A DNA stretch of 41,431 bases from Trachelipus rathkii (Eukaryota; Arthropoda; Malacostraca; Isopoda; Trachelipodidae), in NCBI GenBank assembly GCA_015478945.1, contig JABUQX010059982.1, forward strand, positions 1 through 41,431, read 5' to 3'. Positions 12,101 to 25,160 of this stretch are shown one piece after another. The translations under genes and the position numbers were made by a program. The notes beneath the pieces are model-generated. The model was not told where the DNA came from. It saw nothing but the letters and a program-made list of their open reading frames with translations, and did not search any database. Position 1 is the first letter of the stretch, and each line of letters starts with the position of its first letter.

Positions 12101-15100
12101 GACATATTTAACTCTAATGAATGAATTAATATAATTTCAGCTGCAGGTTACATGAGTATATTTTAGAATACACTTAGTCAACATTTAGCAACCTATATCC
12201 AGCGTGCATTCAGCAGAGCCCCACCCTCTCAAACAGCTCAATCCCCCCACTTGACATAGCCTCACTCTCAGCGCTAAACCTCGTCCGCGACCGTCCTGTA
12301 TTCTTTCGTCATTCTGTTCAAATCTTCTTAATATCTCTCTCACGAACGATATGTATTTGTGCGTGTAATTATTAAGGTTTTATGTATTATTATATATAGT
12401 ATTTTAGTGTGTTTATTGTAATTATTTTTAATTATTATTCATAAGTTAAGCTGTAGGTAAATTAAATATAGTAATTATATTTGCTTGTGAGGTAAGTAAA
12501 TATATAGATATATCATATTGAGCTTAATTTTGTATTTTTCAATTATGAATTTTATATGTTGCTCATATTGATTATTATATGAGTATCTATTGTATGTATG
12601 TGTGATGATGGATAGCTGCCTATTATATATGCATATAGCTATGAGGTAATTAATATAAGAGAAAGATTATGTGAAGTATTAGAAAGTTAAATTGATAATC
12701 ATATGGTAGGAACTCAATGTAAAGTTCATAATTAATATTATACGTACAAATAGATTATACGTCACAAAGTGGATATGGATATTTCAAATAATTAATTGCA
12801 ACTAACATAGAACACTCTCAATCTGAATCATCAAGTATTGCACCAACAACTAATACTAATTCCTATTATTTACCACTTACATCTTGATTATCACATTAGA
12901 TTACTGCATCAATACCACTACAAAAAACAATCTAAAGATCTATATCACACCATAAAAACACACTCATTAATGACAACAAATCATCTAAATTTTATTATTT
13001 GGGCCATTATCCGATATGCATAATAATCATAGATGAATATGATCGTTTATCTGTCTACATCAGTGTGAGTGACATTCTCTCAGCACTCAAGTTCAGATTT
13101 TGGTGTATTTGTAATTTTGTATTATGTACATAATAATAAAAATATATTTACACTATTTATTAGTGTAATATTAATATAATAAATTAGTTTATATTAAATC
13201 TAATTCTTATTTGTGTAATAGTTTTTAATTGGTATTATAATGATGATTAGACTAATGATATATTAGTGTAAATTAGATTAAGTATATAAAGTTATGAATT
13301 ATTTATTTAAGGTTAAACATATATGATAGAGTTTTGATATGAGATGTATCGTTAATGATTTAACTCATATTAATATTTATATTTGATAATTTGTAAGATT
13401 TTGGGTTATATAGTATATTTTATGTGTCTAAGTGATATAAAATTTTTGGATCAATCCTAGAGCAAGTGCATTTTACTTAATATATAGTATAAATGATTGC
13501 ATAGTGATATAGAATGTAGTAATTTAAGTATATGAAATTATGGATAATTATTATTTTGTTATTATTAATAATTTTATAATGAAAAGTACATCGTATCTCT
13601 GCGCAATTATATATATAGATATCTCGACTTCTTCTCTCTCACGGCTCTACTCATCGATAAGTTGTTAACCGTGTATATATTGTAAAGTTAAAATTACTCA
13701 TCTGTTGTATCTCCACATTCAGTGCTATATGTCTTTTTATATCTACTCCTTTGTTTTCTGTCTATAACTGAGATTATAGGTCACATTAGTGATTATGAGA
13801 TTAGAGCATATATTTATGATACAGTAGGGACGATTTTGATGATTGAATCTTGAGATCTAAGAATACTAGAAATGGACGCTCGTGAGAGTATTTGCTCTCG
13901 TAGTGATATATTTTAATTTAGGACCAGGAGAATAAATTGTGAAAATACACGCTTTAATTTACACAATTATGAATAGCTGGAACCCGGGATGGTCGGTTGT
14001 ATATAAGAGGGAAAATTATAAGCTCTAGAGTGAAGGAAAGATGAGATCGGTGATGTATAGATTTTATATGATAATATATTGCATACAACTATTGCTGATA
14101 CTATCTCTAAATATAGCATTATAAAAAAGGTGATGTGAATGGACTTTCACGTACAGGATTATATGTGTTTATTCATGAAATTTAGTGTGGTCTTGTTTTG
14201 TGTAAAATAATTACCTATTATATCTCGCTCTAGTTTTTAGTATGCACATACTTTCTCCAGGAAGGTTTGCAGGTAGTGTATAGGCTGATTTTGTAATGTG
14301 TATTGGTGTGATTTTACTCTCTCCTGTTCTTTTTCATTGCACCTAATTTAAGTAGTAGATATTCCTAATCTTTTCCATTTATTTTAGACTCTCGTCGAAA
14401 GAGTTCTCTCTCTCGACTCTCAAGCATATAGTTAGCTTAATGTTAAGAATTATTGTATCTAATTAAAAATTTAAATTCAATAAGGTGCAACGAATAAATT
14501 CTCCATGTAATTAGATAGTATATTCCTGTGTATTAATAATAAGATGATAAATACCGTTACAGTTCACAAAAATTATAATCGATCTGTAGATATTCTCTGG
14601 GTTTCAAATACTGAATTTCGAGTTTTGCCGATTACTGCCCTTACATTTACTAAATTTTACATTATTTTGAATTTGATCACCATCTGGTAGAAATTTCTAG
14701 AATGATGAGATAGGTTCATTACTATAGCGCATACTTATTACCTAAAAATAATAACTCCATAATATTATAGTACTCTGAAACTTATGTATATAAAAACATG
14801 CTCAAAATCGTTTAAAAATAAAATCTTAAATATTTTTTTGGATAACTACTCTGTTAATAAGATGAATATCTCAGTATAAAATTAAATCTACCTCGTGTTA
14901 ATGAATAGTAAACTCAAATATCTTTCCGTTTCCGTCTTTATCTCCATTCCTTAAACTCTAATCCGTATGTGTATAGTAAGAAAAACTTCCGTAATTTATA
15001 ATATAAAACTATAATTATATGTATATATAAATATACTCTTAGATGCAGATAAATAAATAAATTTTATATATATATATTAGTATAATCCAAAGTAGGCTAA

Positions 15101-16980
15101 ACTTTATATTATTTAAAACTTGTTTATAACGATCTTATCAACATTGTTAAAGCAAAATTAGATATATAACGATTTATTTATATTATATTTTTATAATTAT
15201 TATAATCATTAATTTATATCAATAATAAATATATTAGATTATATATATTATAACTAGTTATCAAATTAGAACTTCAAAAACGTAGCAATTAAGAAAAGTA
15301 CTAATAAATGAATTGTACGGTCATTATACTAATTAGAAACACTACTATAGTAAAGCTATTAAATATAATTGAATATTTTAATAAATTTAATACATTAATA
15401 AGTTTTATTAGGTATTCAATGTAAATGAATTTTAAATATTATTATTATTTTTTATTTAATTATTATTATATATTTAATATTATTATAAATTAACATTAAC
15501 AAAGAGAACGACTTATCAAATTATTATTTAAGCTCACCTCTTGAGCAATACTGTGTTACTCTCCTAGCTAGACATTTCTAAATTCAAATTAACATCTCAT
15601 CAATACAATTCAATATTATCTAATATGGTGATAACAAATAAACACAGTGCTTATTAAATCAAAAAATAATTTACACAAACTAAAAATATTATTAATATTA
15701 TATAATACAACACTTATATCCTCAACCAACATGCTATCTTAAGATTTTTCCTATCCTCATCTCATAACATAGTACAGGATAAATGTAATTATAAATATAT
15801 AAAATATAATAGTATTTAAATTACATGAATAATATACCATCAATACTAAAAAAACCTCTCAATATAAGTGTGGAATATTATATTATCCTCATTCTGTACT
15901 ATCTACTATCTATGATTCAATTTAATTATTACGATCAACTCCATTTTCTACATGACGTAGACTTATAATTTACTTCAACCATATCATATACTACATGATA
16001 TCTCAAAATAGAGCAACTATTATATATAAAAATAAGAAGCCAAAGAAATATACACTATTGACTGTTTATAATTCTTTATTAATTAGTAATTATGCTTATC
16101 CATTACTACATATATCTTCTCAACCGTCAAAAAACTCTTCACAAAAACATATATTTACCAATGCAACGGCTTATTATACTATAATACATAATAATACTGT
16201 ACAATAAATAATACCATCCAAACAACAACGACTTCCCTTCATAAGAAGATAACTATATACCTCTCAAATAAATACTCAAAACGCTCAAGAATAATCATAC
16301 AATACTACCGTTTAAAACTAACATCAATTATATAACTACTATACTAATCTCTATTAAAATAAACCCATAAATTAAATTATAATATAGGTATCAATCGACA
16401 ATCTCATAATACAAATGCCATTCATTATTAATAAGTTAATAAACCTTAAAATACATAATCTTTAGTATTCATAAAATGTATTACTAAAAAGCTTATAACA
16501 TTTACTCATTACCTCATATAATAGCTTAACCAGAAAGAAAGTAATAGATAAATATACAATTATATGCACCAATTCACTAAAGAACAATGAAAAATAAATC
16601 AAGACACTCATAATCAATACAATAACAAAGATATAAACAATCGACCAGCTTATAAAAATCTCTAATATAGGTTAGTTTGCTCATATTTTTAGCTTTTAAC
16701 AACCAATTCTCAGGATATATATATATGTAACAAAACTTTATACCCTAAATTATAAAGGAATAATTAAATTAATATATATACCATAAATTTACCTCAATAG
16801 CACTCAAATCTATATCACAAAGTACTCCCTGAAATCTCCCGCAATACCACACTAAGCAGACCACTAATATACTAAAACTAAATTACAAGTCCGTACGGCA
16901 GATGACTAAATTAACCATAGCCCACAATCCATGATATATATATTATAAGCAACAATTACATCAAATCATAATATATACTC
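9191..16980. other. Long AT-rich stretch without a recognisable gene
   Basis: Nearly 7.8 kb in which I find no gene, RNA or transposon signature. 9.2-9.9 kb is A- and C-rich. 9.9-11.1 kb is of more even base composition but its frames are short and domain-free. 11.1-16.98 kb is 70% AT or more by eye, with scattered CTCTC words. The longest frames (9927-10163, 10628-10861 minus, 15995-16207) look like chance. The texture is irregular, and poorly corrected sequence is possible. Confidence 0.4.
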
Positions 16981-17073
16981 CTAATATACATTGATAATGA
17001 TCATTAATAACTCAGATATAAATACATAGAAGCTCCGGCTCACGCGATATCCTACCAATAACAACATATCGAT

Positions 17074-18268
17074 GAAGTCACCAATAATAATAACCTCACC
17101 GAATGACAAACACTCGTTCAAGGAATTCAGGTACTTGATTTGACCTTTTGCAATATAATGATGCTTTTTTAATTTAACAATACAATCTGAGAGTAAATCT
17201 ATATAATCATCAATAGAAGAGGAGTGGCTTTCGAAATGTGACCTATCAGTTGTTGTCCACTTGCTATATGATGCTGTGTCTGTACACTGTACTTCCTCCA
17301 GAGAAAGAAGATAATCAACAACTCCTGTTTTACCAGGGCAATCTCTGCATTGACCCACCATGCACTTAAGAGGATTGTGTATTGCACACAGCCTTGTCAA
17401 GTAAGAACAATATATCTAAATCTTTTTTTCCTAGAGCTCCCGCCATTAAGATTAGATTCTGATGATGTGTACATACGCACAATGAATGTATGCCACCACG
17501 ACCAGCAATTACACACTGCTTTGACCTGAGTTTAGCAAATGTTGAAAAGCCTATATTTGTGTGCCCTCTCTGTTTGTAAATGGTAAATATATCTCTTAAA
17601 TTTCCCAATGTTAATCTTTTTGACTCATGACATCTATTACCATCCTCATTTCTCAACGATATGCAGTTACTTTTCCCAGGCATTATTCTAGAGATATCAT
17701 CATCCAGGTAGAAATTTTTCACCTCTTGTACAACTGAAATTGTTAATACCTTTCCTTTTGAGCAGTGTTGAACGTCTGGTAATATTCCATGCTGTTTTCT
17801 TAACGTTCGAGACTTTTTAACAAGATACCTTGAACATTTCAAAGAGTCAATGGTGTCTTCTATGATAAGAGGGCTCAAAGTTAAAAGTTTTACCTTATTT
17901 ATCATGTCAGCGGAATCGAACTTATTTTTCAGCATAAACATCATCTCATCAAATCTGAAGAACAAAGAATATATTGAGAGAGATGGGTCAAGATTGTGTA
18001 AAATATTATAATGCGTAATTATTCAAAACATATAGCTAGAGCTCTTGGGATCTTTATGTTGCATTGGTCGATCATATTTCTATAGTATATATACCGTATA
18101 AATTGAGATTTTAAAATTACATTGTTAATGCAAAATATTCTTACGTTATTGAGTACCTATATAGTTGTAAAAAGAATAGTCACATATATATTGCAACTAA
18201 TTTACAAAGACTTACTTTTCAGCTTTTCTGGTAACATCTGAGGTTCCTTGGTTCCTTAGAGCTTTTTT
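17074..18268 (-). pseudogene. Transposase-like relic with intron and frameshift
   Basis: Two minus-strand pieces belong together. The first (17956 down to about 17375) carries LGNLRDIFTIYKQRGH, FAKLRSKQCVIAG and CVCTHHQN (residues 163-170 of the frame starting at 17965). The second (to 17074) carries a CX4CX2C cluster in CMVGQCRDCPGK, KWTTTDR and GEVIIIGDF. They overlap at 17366-17400 in different frames, so one indel near 17375-17385 joins them. Likeness stops at GDF (17074). I recall similar multi-copy uncharacterised proteins from cnidarian, insect and crustacean genomes, where GDF continues into a longer segment resembling a DDE/D transposase core. The superfamily is not certain. Upstream, 18216-18268 reads KKALRNQGTSDVTRKAEK, ends at GTAAGT, and would splice in phase across 17957-18215 to an acceptor TTCTTCAG. 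A TGA precedes this piece. No inverted ends were found; the 3' half of the gene is absent. Confidence 0.55.
17957..18215 (-). other. Candidate intron of the transposase-like relic
   Basis: 259 bases on the minus strand from a GTAAGT donor (18215-18210) to a pyrimidine-rich TTCTTTGTTCTTCAG acceptor ending at 17957. Splicing keeps the frame: GAA-AA joined to A-TTT-GAT. Confidence 0.5.
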
Positions 18269-18271
18269 TCA

Positions 18272-19640
18272 CTAGTTGTCACGTGACTTTTTCTAGCGAC
18301 GTAGACCTCATTACACTAATGGTAAATCGTCAGGTGTAAAAAGGTAGTTATATTACCTCTCATATTGACTCACAAAGAGTGGAATATACACAATCACTCA
18401 TATAAAAACTATACCTAATATATAATACCATCCATAATAAGATAAGTATCAACTACAACTAAAATTACTTAAAGATCAGTTATCTTCAGTTCTTTCTTTA
18501 AGATACATAACACCTTTATAGTCCTCGCCTCTGACTCAAAACATTCACATATTTCTCTTCTATAACCTTACATTTCTAAAATTTAAAAATGCTTATTCAC
18601 TTGTCTATCAATACATATTCTTTTATTCTTACGTTATCCTACTTAACGCTCGGATTACGGTTTTTCAACGCGACACACCTCAGCGCCAACTATAACATTC
18701 ACTATGACTTTACAAAACCGTAATCATTAATCATGAAAATCGCTAACCTTGATCATTGAACCAATTACACATTTACCTCAACTAATACTTATTATCAAAT
18801 TTAATATCTCATTTAATATTATTACCCCCCTCTCTTTTTCTCACAATATATATAATATATATCATATAAATACTATACTATACTATGAATATAATACACA
18901 ATAATAGACAATATGTTATTATTATACATTTATTATACATTTATTATTATTATTTATATACTAATTTACTTACTCTATACACTATATATATACTATATAG
19001 CAATGCCTCATAGTCATAAAAAGATATTGATCTTTAGCATGAGTATATCTGTAACAGACTAATTAGAAACTTTAAGATCTATAAACTTTCTTATCTCTAC
19101 CAGACCATAGTCTCACTACTTCATAACAATGAGCAACAGAACCTTAGGTATCAATAACAAGTAGTGGCACCGGGTGTATCATTGTAGGGACCGCACTCAT
19201 AGGGCTGCAGCAGGCAGGGCCGCGGACAAGCTAGACTGATTAGTCCCTTTTAGTTATACATCTAAGAAACAGGAATTAACATTTGCATATTTATTATCTT
19301 GGCTCTGACTCAATTCTAAAATGATAAAGAAATTATATTTAGATCTAGACAATAACACAGTTTAAGACCTTTTTTCTTAGCCATTTTACCCAAACTGTCC
19401 CAAAGTCTTGGTTAATGATTCACACAAGTCACCAGTGATTCACTATATTAATTTTTAACTCAATTAATAGTATTATAATATGCTACAGTACATCTTGTTT
19501 ATCCAGACTAGACTTCAACATTTCTTCAAAAACTATTTGCTACGATTAAACTTAGTGATCTTTCCCTCTCGCGTTTACTGAATCACTTGTGGATAAATTG
19601 AAATTCGAACGTATCCACATTTTTTATCCGCGCAGTTTGT
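18272..19640. other. No gene seen
   Basis: AT-rich, with a TA-rich cluster at 18845-19000. A GC-richer patch at 19160-19245 shows no tRNA boxes or coding signal. Confidence 0.4.
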
Positions 19641-21799
19641 TCTTTCATACCATTGGTTTTACATTGCAGAACTATTTTCTACTTGTCCAAAAAATTCTTG
19701 ATTCTATTCTTCTATCTATCTAATTTTTCGTTTTCTATCTTTTACTCAATTCCCTTTTCAGTCATTCTCTCCTCCTCACAAACCTCTCATACATCAATTC
19801 TCTCGTTCCTCTTCCTCCCGCATATAATTCGTCGGTAAGGTCTCGCAGCCTCCCGACTTCTCTCATTCCTCCTCATCTATCTCGCTATACTACACATCCC
19901 TCTTTCCTGTCAATGCTCCTTCTTTTCCATTCTTTCTTTTGGTGTCTCAAAAGGTTCCTTCTCGCCATTCTCCAATTAACTCACTCATTCACTTTCTCAT
20001 ACAATACTTCGCCATTACACCATACGGGACCATAACCCAACACCTCTCTCTCTCGTCTCTCCTCTCTCTCTCTTCTCTCTCTCTCTCTCTCTCCATCCTT
20101 CATCCTCCACTTCTCTCCCTTGCCTCTCTCCACGTTTCCGTATTTCTTAATTTTATTCTTATTTAATATTTTGTCTATACGGTCAACTTCGATCAACCCT
20201 CAAGTGCATCCTACTCTCCTCACTTTATTCTCTTTATCTCATCTCATCATCCCTCAGACGCTCTACTCTTCGTGCCAATTCACTCAGTACTTTCTGAATT
20301 CCTTTTCTTCTAGTTTGGGTCCTGGTAAGTCAAGCTATCACGCTCAAATCATCTAATATCTCTCCCTTCCAATCTCTCACCCACTATGACCTCCTCTATC
20401 ACGTTCTCCAGATACGTCGAACACCCATTCTTGCATACCTCATCTCGTCTCTCATTCTCTGTCTCTCGTCTCCAGTACTCCCTCTCTCTCCTCTCTAGAC
20501 CCTCTCTCTCATTTTTTTTATTTTTTTCTGTAGAACAGAACTTCCCTATTAACCTTATCACTTATATATACTAAATCTCTCTCTCTCCTCACCCTGTTGA
20601 CTCCATAAAACCTCGAATACCTGACCGTGCTAAAGCGGCCTTTCAGTCCTCTTTCAATTTTCTCTATTTATTCTTGCCTCTTGCAAAATGTAAAGATTAC
20701 TGCATCTTATCCATACATTCTCCTCTAAACTATTTCACTATCCTCCTCAAACGCAGTCTCCTCCACCTTTGTTCTCTTCACCAATCAGTCTCTCAGTCGT
20801 TCAACTCACTCGACGCACTTTTTCGTCCAAAATACCAGCATATATCATTTCCTACAATACTCAACTAAATCTAAATAACCTAAATACCCTCCCCCCTATA
20901 ATTTTTACAGTGCCTTTATCTCTTCACTCGCTTCCCCTTATATATAAGGTACCATTTTACTGCTCTCCTTCTCCCAATCCTTCGAAACTATACCTACAAT
21001 ATAACGCGTCTTTATTACACACTTCTCCAAGATTCCAATCAAATCACAATCTACTCTCTGCCCTCCGTTCTTCTATCATTCACCAGTAATTTTCATTCTA
21101 TCCCTGCAGATTTACGCCATTCTTCAACTTTCTTCACTCTACCCATTCCTCCTCTCTTCTTGCTAATTTAACCTTATCTGATTCCGAAATCATTCACCCT
21201 CTAATTCCTTTCTCTTGGACATCAACGACCCGACACACACAACTCCTCGGTCAACGCGCTCGTCTATCATTAATTTCCAACCCTTTCATCATTAACTGCT
21301 CTCCTCAATCTTTCAAATAATCCTCTCTCTCATCCTAGTCCTTCTTCAAAAGCGTTCTTATTCCACACTCCAGAACTCACGTATCCATTTTCACAGTTGA
21401 GCAAAAAAACCCATCCCTATTTTCTTCCCATTATTCTAACCTCAAAATCGTCCTCTCAGGACAAGAAATCCCTCCGCTTATTCCTCATTCTTACTCTTTC
21501 CCTTTCGCGCTTCCTTCCAAGAAGAGCTTTTTTATTCCCTTCTTGATGTCCCCATCCTCATCCCCTCTTCTTACCAAACTGTTCATTTCTTAAATCTTCT
21601 TTTCTCTTACGTATGCAGCTTTTAGTATTTCTTTTCTTTTCACTTCCTTCATATAATTCCAAGCATCTTTCTTTTGACACACTTCATTCCTCAAATCCTC
21701 TCTTGCTTTTTGTTACTATCCATCTAGTAGAAATCAACTGTCTTCCTTTTTTACTTTTTATTTTCTTCCCCTCTTTTCTTTCATCGAAGGTTTTTTTGG
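19641..21799 (-). other. Purine-rich (minus) tract, possible LINE remains
   Basis: The plus strand is strongly pyrimidine-rich, so the minus strand is G/A-rich in the same way as the LINE segment at 31.3-32.9 kb. Short minus frames are highly charged, for example ERREREYWRRETENERRDEV and YLENVIEEVIVGERLE at 20349-20561, and LVNDRRTEG near 21060-21085. This could be the 5' half (endonuclease and linker) of a decayed LINE, but no diagnostic endonuclease or RT box is legible. A plain polypurine tract is an equal alternative. Confidence 0.3.
20042..20096. repeat. (CT)n microsatellite
   Basis: CT dinucleotide run with a few TCT and CGT interruptions inside the pyrimidine-rich tract. Confidence 0.85.
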
Positions 21800-22111
21800 T
21801 TGTTTTTTTTTTATTTTTATTTTTTTTTAACAACCAAGAGATAAACACATTGGAGATAAATCGGCCGGAAATCACTCGACCCGGAGCAGAGGGGATTTGC
21901 CTATTATTTTGAGTACAAGGTAGGAGGTTTACTCACCTTAACGTCGCTTACAGGACGAAGCCAAGCCCAAGGAGAGAATAGCTCCAAACTTCTCGGCCCA
22001 CATCCGACCGGAGCTTGCGAACTGGTAAACGCTGGTCAAGGGCTCGCGGCTTTGTTTGGGCGCACGTACGATGCTCCGTATACACTCAGAGCTATTCTTT
22101 GTGGCGACGTT
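21800..22111 (-). mobile_element. tRNA-derived SINE, family 1, copy B
   Basis: Reverse complement of this segment shares with copy A (6306-6520) the head words AATAGCTCTGAGTG and CAAACAAAGCCGCGAG, the junction CGGTCGGATGTGGG, and the body words GAGCTATTCTCTC and GGCTTCGTCC. Further matches are GTTAAGGTGAGTA and CCTCCTA. It ends in an A-rich tail (the poly-T tract at 21788-21830 on the plus strand). The tRNA-like head is eroded. The shared poly(A)-type end fits LINE-dependent retrotransposition. Confidence 0.75.
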
Positions 22112-22518
22112 TTTATATAATAAATAAATAAAAACTATTTTATCTTAAAAAAAAAAATTATATAAGATTTACAGACATTACTACACTCGGCCACTAATGA
22201 CCGACTGCATCTCAATAATTTAAATTATATCATAACATAAATCATGTATAGGTATTTTTATATTTATTTTCAATATATTACGCAACTTAAATCTTCCATT
22301 TGTTTATCCTCATAATTCTTACTTCTTTTAACTTTGCACACCCCATACTTCTTTTGGCAATTCTGCTAACAATTGGCTTCCATATATTTTGCTTCAAAGA
22401 TTTTATTCAGTATTCACAAACTTGTTCAACAACTTTATTACAACACCACTGAATATTATAACTATGCGAGCGTTCTTACATACTTTATCCTTATTACCAA
22501 CCTTGTTCACTAACCTTC
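22112..22518. other. No gene seen
   Basis: AT-rich flank of the SINE. Minus-strand reading continues the G/A bias of the short ORF next to it, without an open frame of useful length. Confidence 0.35.
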
Positions 22519-22698
22519 TCACTCATTAATTTTACCCCCACTTTCTTTGCTATCACCTTCCTCTCCATCCAAGTCCCCACTAACAATTTTAGCATAGTAA
22601 AAAAATAATGAATCCGATAATCCATTCATAAACCCCTCATGATTTTCTGAACCATCCAATCCACAAGTCACTTCAGCATCCTCAAACTTAACTTTCAC
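22519..22698 (-). pseudogene. Unrecognised short acidic ORF
   Basis: An open minus-strand stretch with a protein-like composition unlike the AT repeats around it: FEDAEVTCGLDGSENHEGF, then LSDSLFFYYAKIVSGDLDGE, an acidic glycine-rich end and a TGA at 22519-22521. Just upstream (22700-22740) a second frame reads MVIEVKSM and meets this one only after a frame change, so the piece is probably a broken exon or transposon ORF. I recognise no domain. Its main support is codon texture and low tryptophan/isoleucine content compared with chance frames here. Confidence 0.35.
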
Positions 22699-22749
22699 AA
22701 ACGGACAAGATCAAATCATACTTTTCACTTCGATAACCATCTCTACCTA

Positions 22750-24135
22750 GATGAAGTAATAATATATTTCAAACTTATAAGCATACTCTTGTGTTTAAAG
22801 AATGTTATATGTGAATTATATTACACACATAAGGGTACTCAATACTTCCTCACGTTAGAAATCAATTCACTCCCTCCTAACTATTAAGCCTCTATTTTCA
22901 TTTTCTCCTGACACCACACGGATTCTTCGAATTGTGACCGGCAAAACCACCCTGCTATAAATATCAGCAGGTTTTAAAATGCCATCCTCTTTTCTCTTAT
23001 TCACTGACATAATACTAGTAACTTATTATATTTTTATACATTTTAGTAGGGTTAATAATATAATAATTTATCAGATTATTTTATCTATTATTTACTTATT
23101 ATATTTATTTTGTTTATACTATATTTTAATACATATTTATTTTTAATTTTTATGGGTTGACTATATATATATACTAAAATAATATATAGGTCAAAAAAAT
23201 AATACTAATATTAACACGTAATAAAATGCATGCAACCGATATTATAAAAAAAAGATCAATATTTAGAGACTAGACAGCGGTTTGTACTTTTTGAGGTACA
23301 CTGTTGTATTATATTAAAACAAATATTGATATTATACATAAAAAGAGGTAATTTAATAACAAACAAAAAAAAAAACATTTTGTATTAAAAAAAAAGGTTT
23401 AAAAAAAAAGACGTGTTTTTTCTTTTTAAAAACAAATAGACAAATATATACAACAAAAAAACACGTTTTTATATTCAACAAATTATTAATTAAATTATCT
23501 ATATACAGATATTAACGGTATTAATATATATATTATAATATATATATACTTATAACTATTATATCACAATAATATATATTTAAATATGATATATATATAA
23601 TACCCTTAATAGATAATCATATATTATAAATATGATTATATAATATACTATAAAATATATATAATTATCATATATATAATTATAAATAATATATAATATA
23701 ATTTTATCTGGTGAATTTCATTCAATAATTTAATTTTAACAATAGATACATTCAAAACGACTCAGAAATTTTTTTTTATTGCCTTTCAGTTACCTCTTCG
23801 AATTGAAAAATTGAGAAAACGCGATATAACATGCTAACTCGCACAACCCTTAAATAAATACATATCGTTTTCTCCTCATGCTTTTCTGCATTTTTTCTTT
23901 TTTATATTTTACATCCTTGTTTTTTTTATGGTGGTTTCAAACTATGGTTTAAAACCAATGGTTCTAAACAAAGTGGTTTACAACATCCCATCATTATACA
24001 CTCTATAATTATACCTCTTAGTAGTATATATAGGTAGTATAAAATATTTATATATGATAGTATATATTTGTAGTATATATATATCTATATAATATATAAT
24101 AGTATTACTATATATAGTATATATATATATTTATA
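22750..24135. repeat. AT-rich stretch with TA arrays and poly(A)/poly(T) tracts
   Basis: No gene. Poly(A)-rich tracts lie at 23360-23460 and TA-rich arrays at 23500-23705 and 24020-24130. A partly self-complementary TGGTTT/AAACCA cluster lies at 23930-23985. Confidence 0.6.
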
Positions 24136-24363
24136 GGCAAATTTGTAGAAACTGTACTGTGGCTAGTGAGGATATAGTCAACCACCTCACAGAGGCATAC
24201 AGCGTTAAAACCAGAAACCGTCCTAAGTTTCCTTGATCGACAAAACTGGTATACTCATAATGAAAATGTAATTTTAGGTTACGGTTAGGTTTTGGTTAGT
24301 TAGGTTAGGTTAATTCGGTACTCTTCGATAGTCAGAGTACACCACGTCTTCATACAAATTTCC
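24136..24363. mobile_element. MITE-like element with TTAGG-like core
   Basis: 228 bases with imperfect inverted ends: GGCAAATTTGTAGAA at the left and, reverse-complemented from the right, GGAAATTTGTATGAA. No ORF. TTAGG-like units (24274-24313) lie inside. The left end abuts a TA-rich array, which fits insertion at TA. Superfamily not determinable. Confidence 0.5.
24274..24313 (+). repeat. Degenerate TTAGG repeats
   Basis: About six TTAGG/GGTTAG-like units with substitutions. This is the arthropod telomere motif at a non-terminal site. Confidence 0.6.
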
Positions 24364-24876
24364 TTTCGCTTATATATGAGATCACTCTTATATCAAGTTT
24401 ATAATACTCACTACTTCATTTATTTATCATCAATCTATATATATTGAGTTTTGGATCTTCGTGTATATGACACACCTATACTTCATAAGTTTAGATATTA
24501 AATAAATTTCTGTATCTTAAAAACTATTAATGCTACAGTAAAAGAAAACACTTTTTTTGGAATCAGCGTAAATTTTAGTTATGAATTTAACTTTAAAAAA
24601 TAAAAAAAAATCGGTTTTTAAAAAAGTGAAACATGTAGGAATAGTAATATTTAAAGCTTAATTTAAATTTAACGGTAACTTACGTATGGCCTTTAATGTT
24701 GGGTTGGTGTTTATAAAAACTAAAGAATACGACCAGGTTCGACCTGCAGAGATGGCAGGAGTCTGGGTCTTTCGGCCTTCGGGGAACGACGGGGGGAGGA
24801 CTAATTTCCCCCCTCCGGGGACGCGCCGTCATTCCGTAACCCGCTTCTTTTGTCAGCTGGTCCGCGCGAGGCATTC

Positions 24877-24966
24877 TTTCGCTCTCGAGTTCGCATTTTC
24901 GCTCTCGAGTTCGCGTTCCCGTTCGCGCTCGAGCCGCCGTACGTGTGCCGTTCGAGCTCGCGTTTG
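24877..24966. repeat. CTCGAG-centred GC-rich minisatellite
   Basis: About four copies of a unit near TTCGCTCTCGAGTTCGC, each with a CTCGAG or CGAGCTCG palindrome, just inside the left inverted end. Confidence 0.7.
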
Positions 24967-24989
24967 CATTTTGTTGCTTGCTCTCGATA

Positions 24990-25160
24990 TCTATTATCTA
25001 TTAATATATTATATACATATTTATTATTTTATACTATACATTATATAATATATATCTATTTATGGATATTATGATATATATATATTATATATACTAATTA
25101 ATATTTCTATCTATATATATTTATCTATTCTATATATATATACTATTAATAGTTACTAGT
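24990..25160. repeat. TA-rich array
   Basis: Interrupted TA/TAT runs inside the inverted-end unit. No gene. Confidence 0.8.

Noticed and set aside
19160..19245. GC-richer patch as an RNA gene
   Set aside because: No box A/box B pair and no stable cloverleaf could be drawn by eye.
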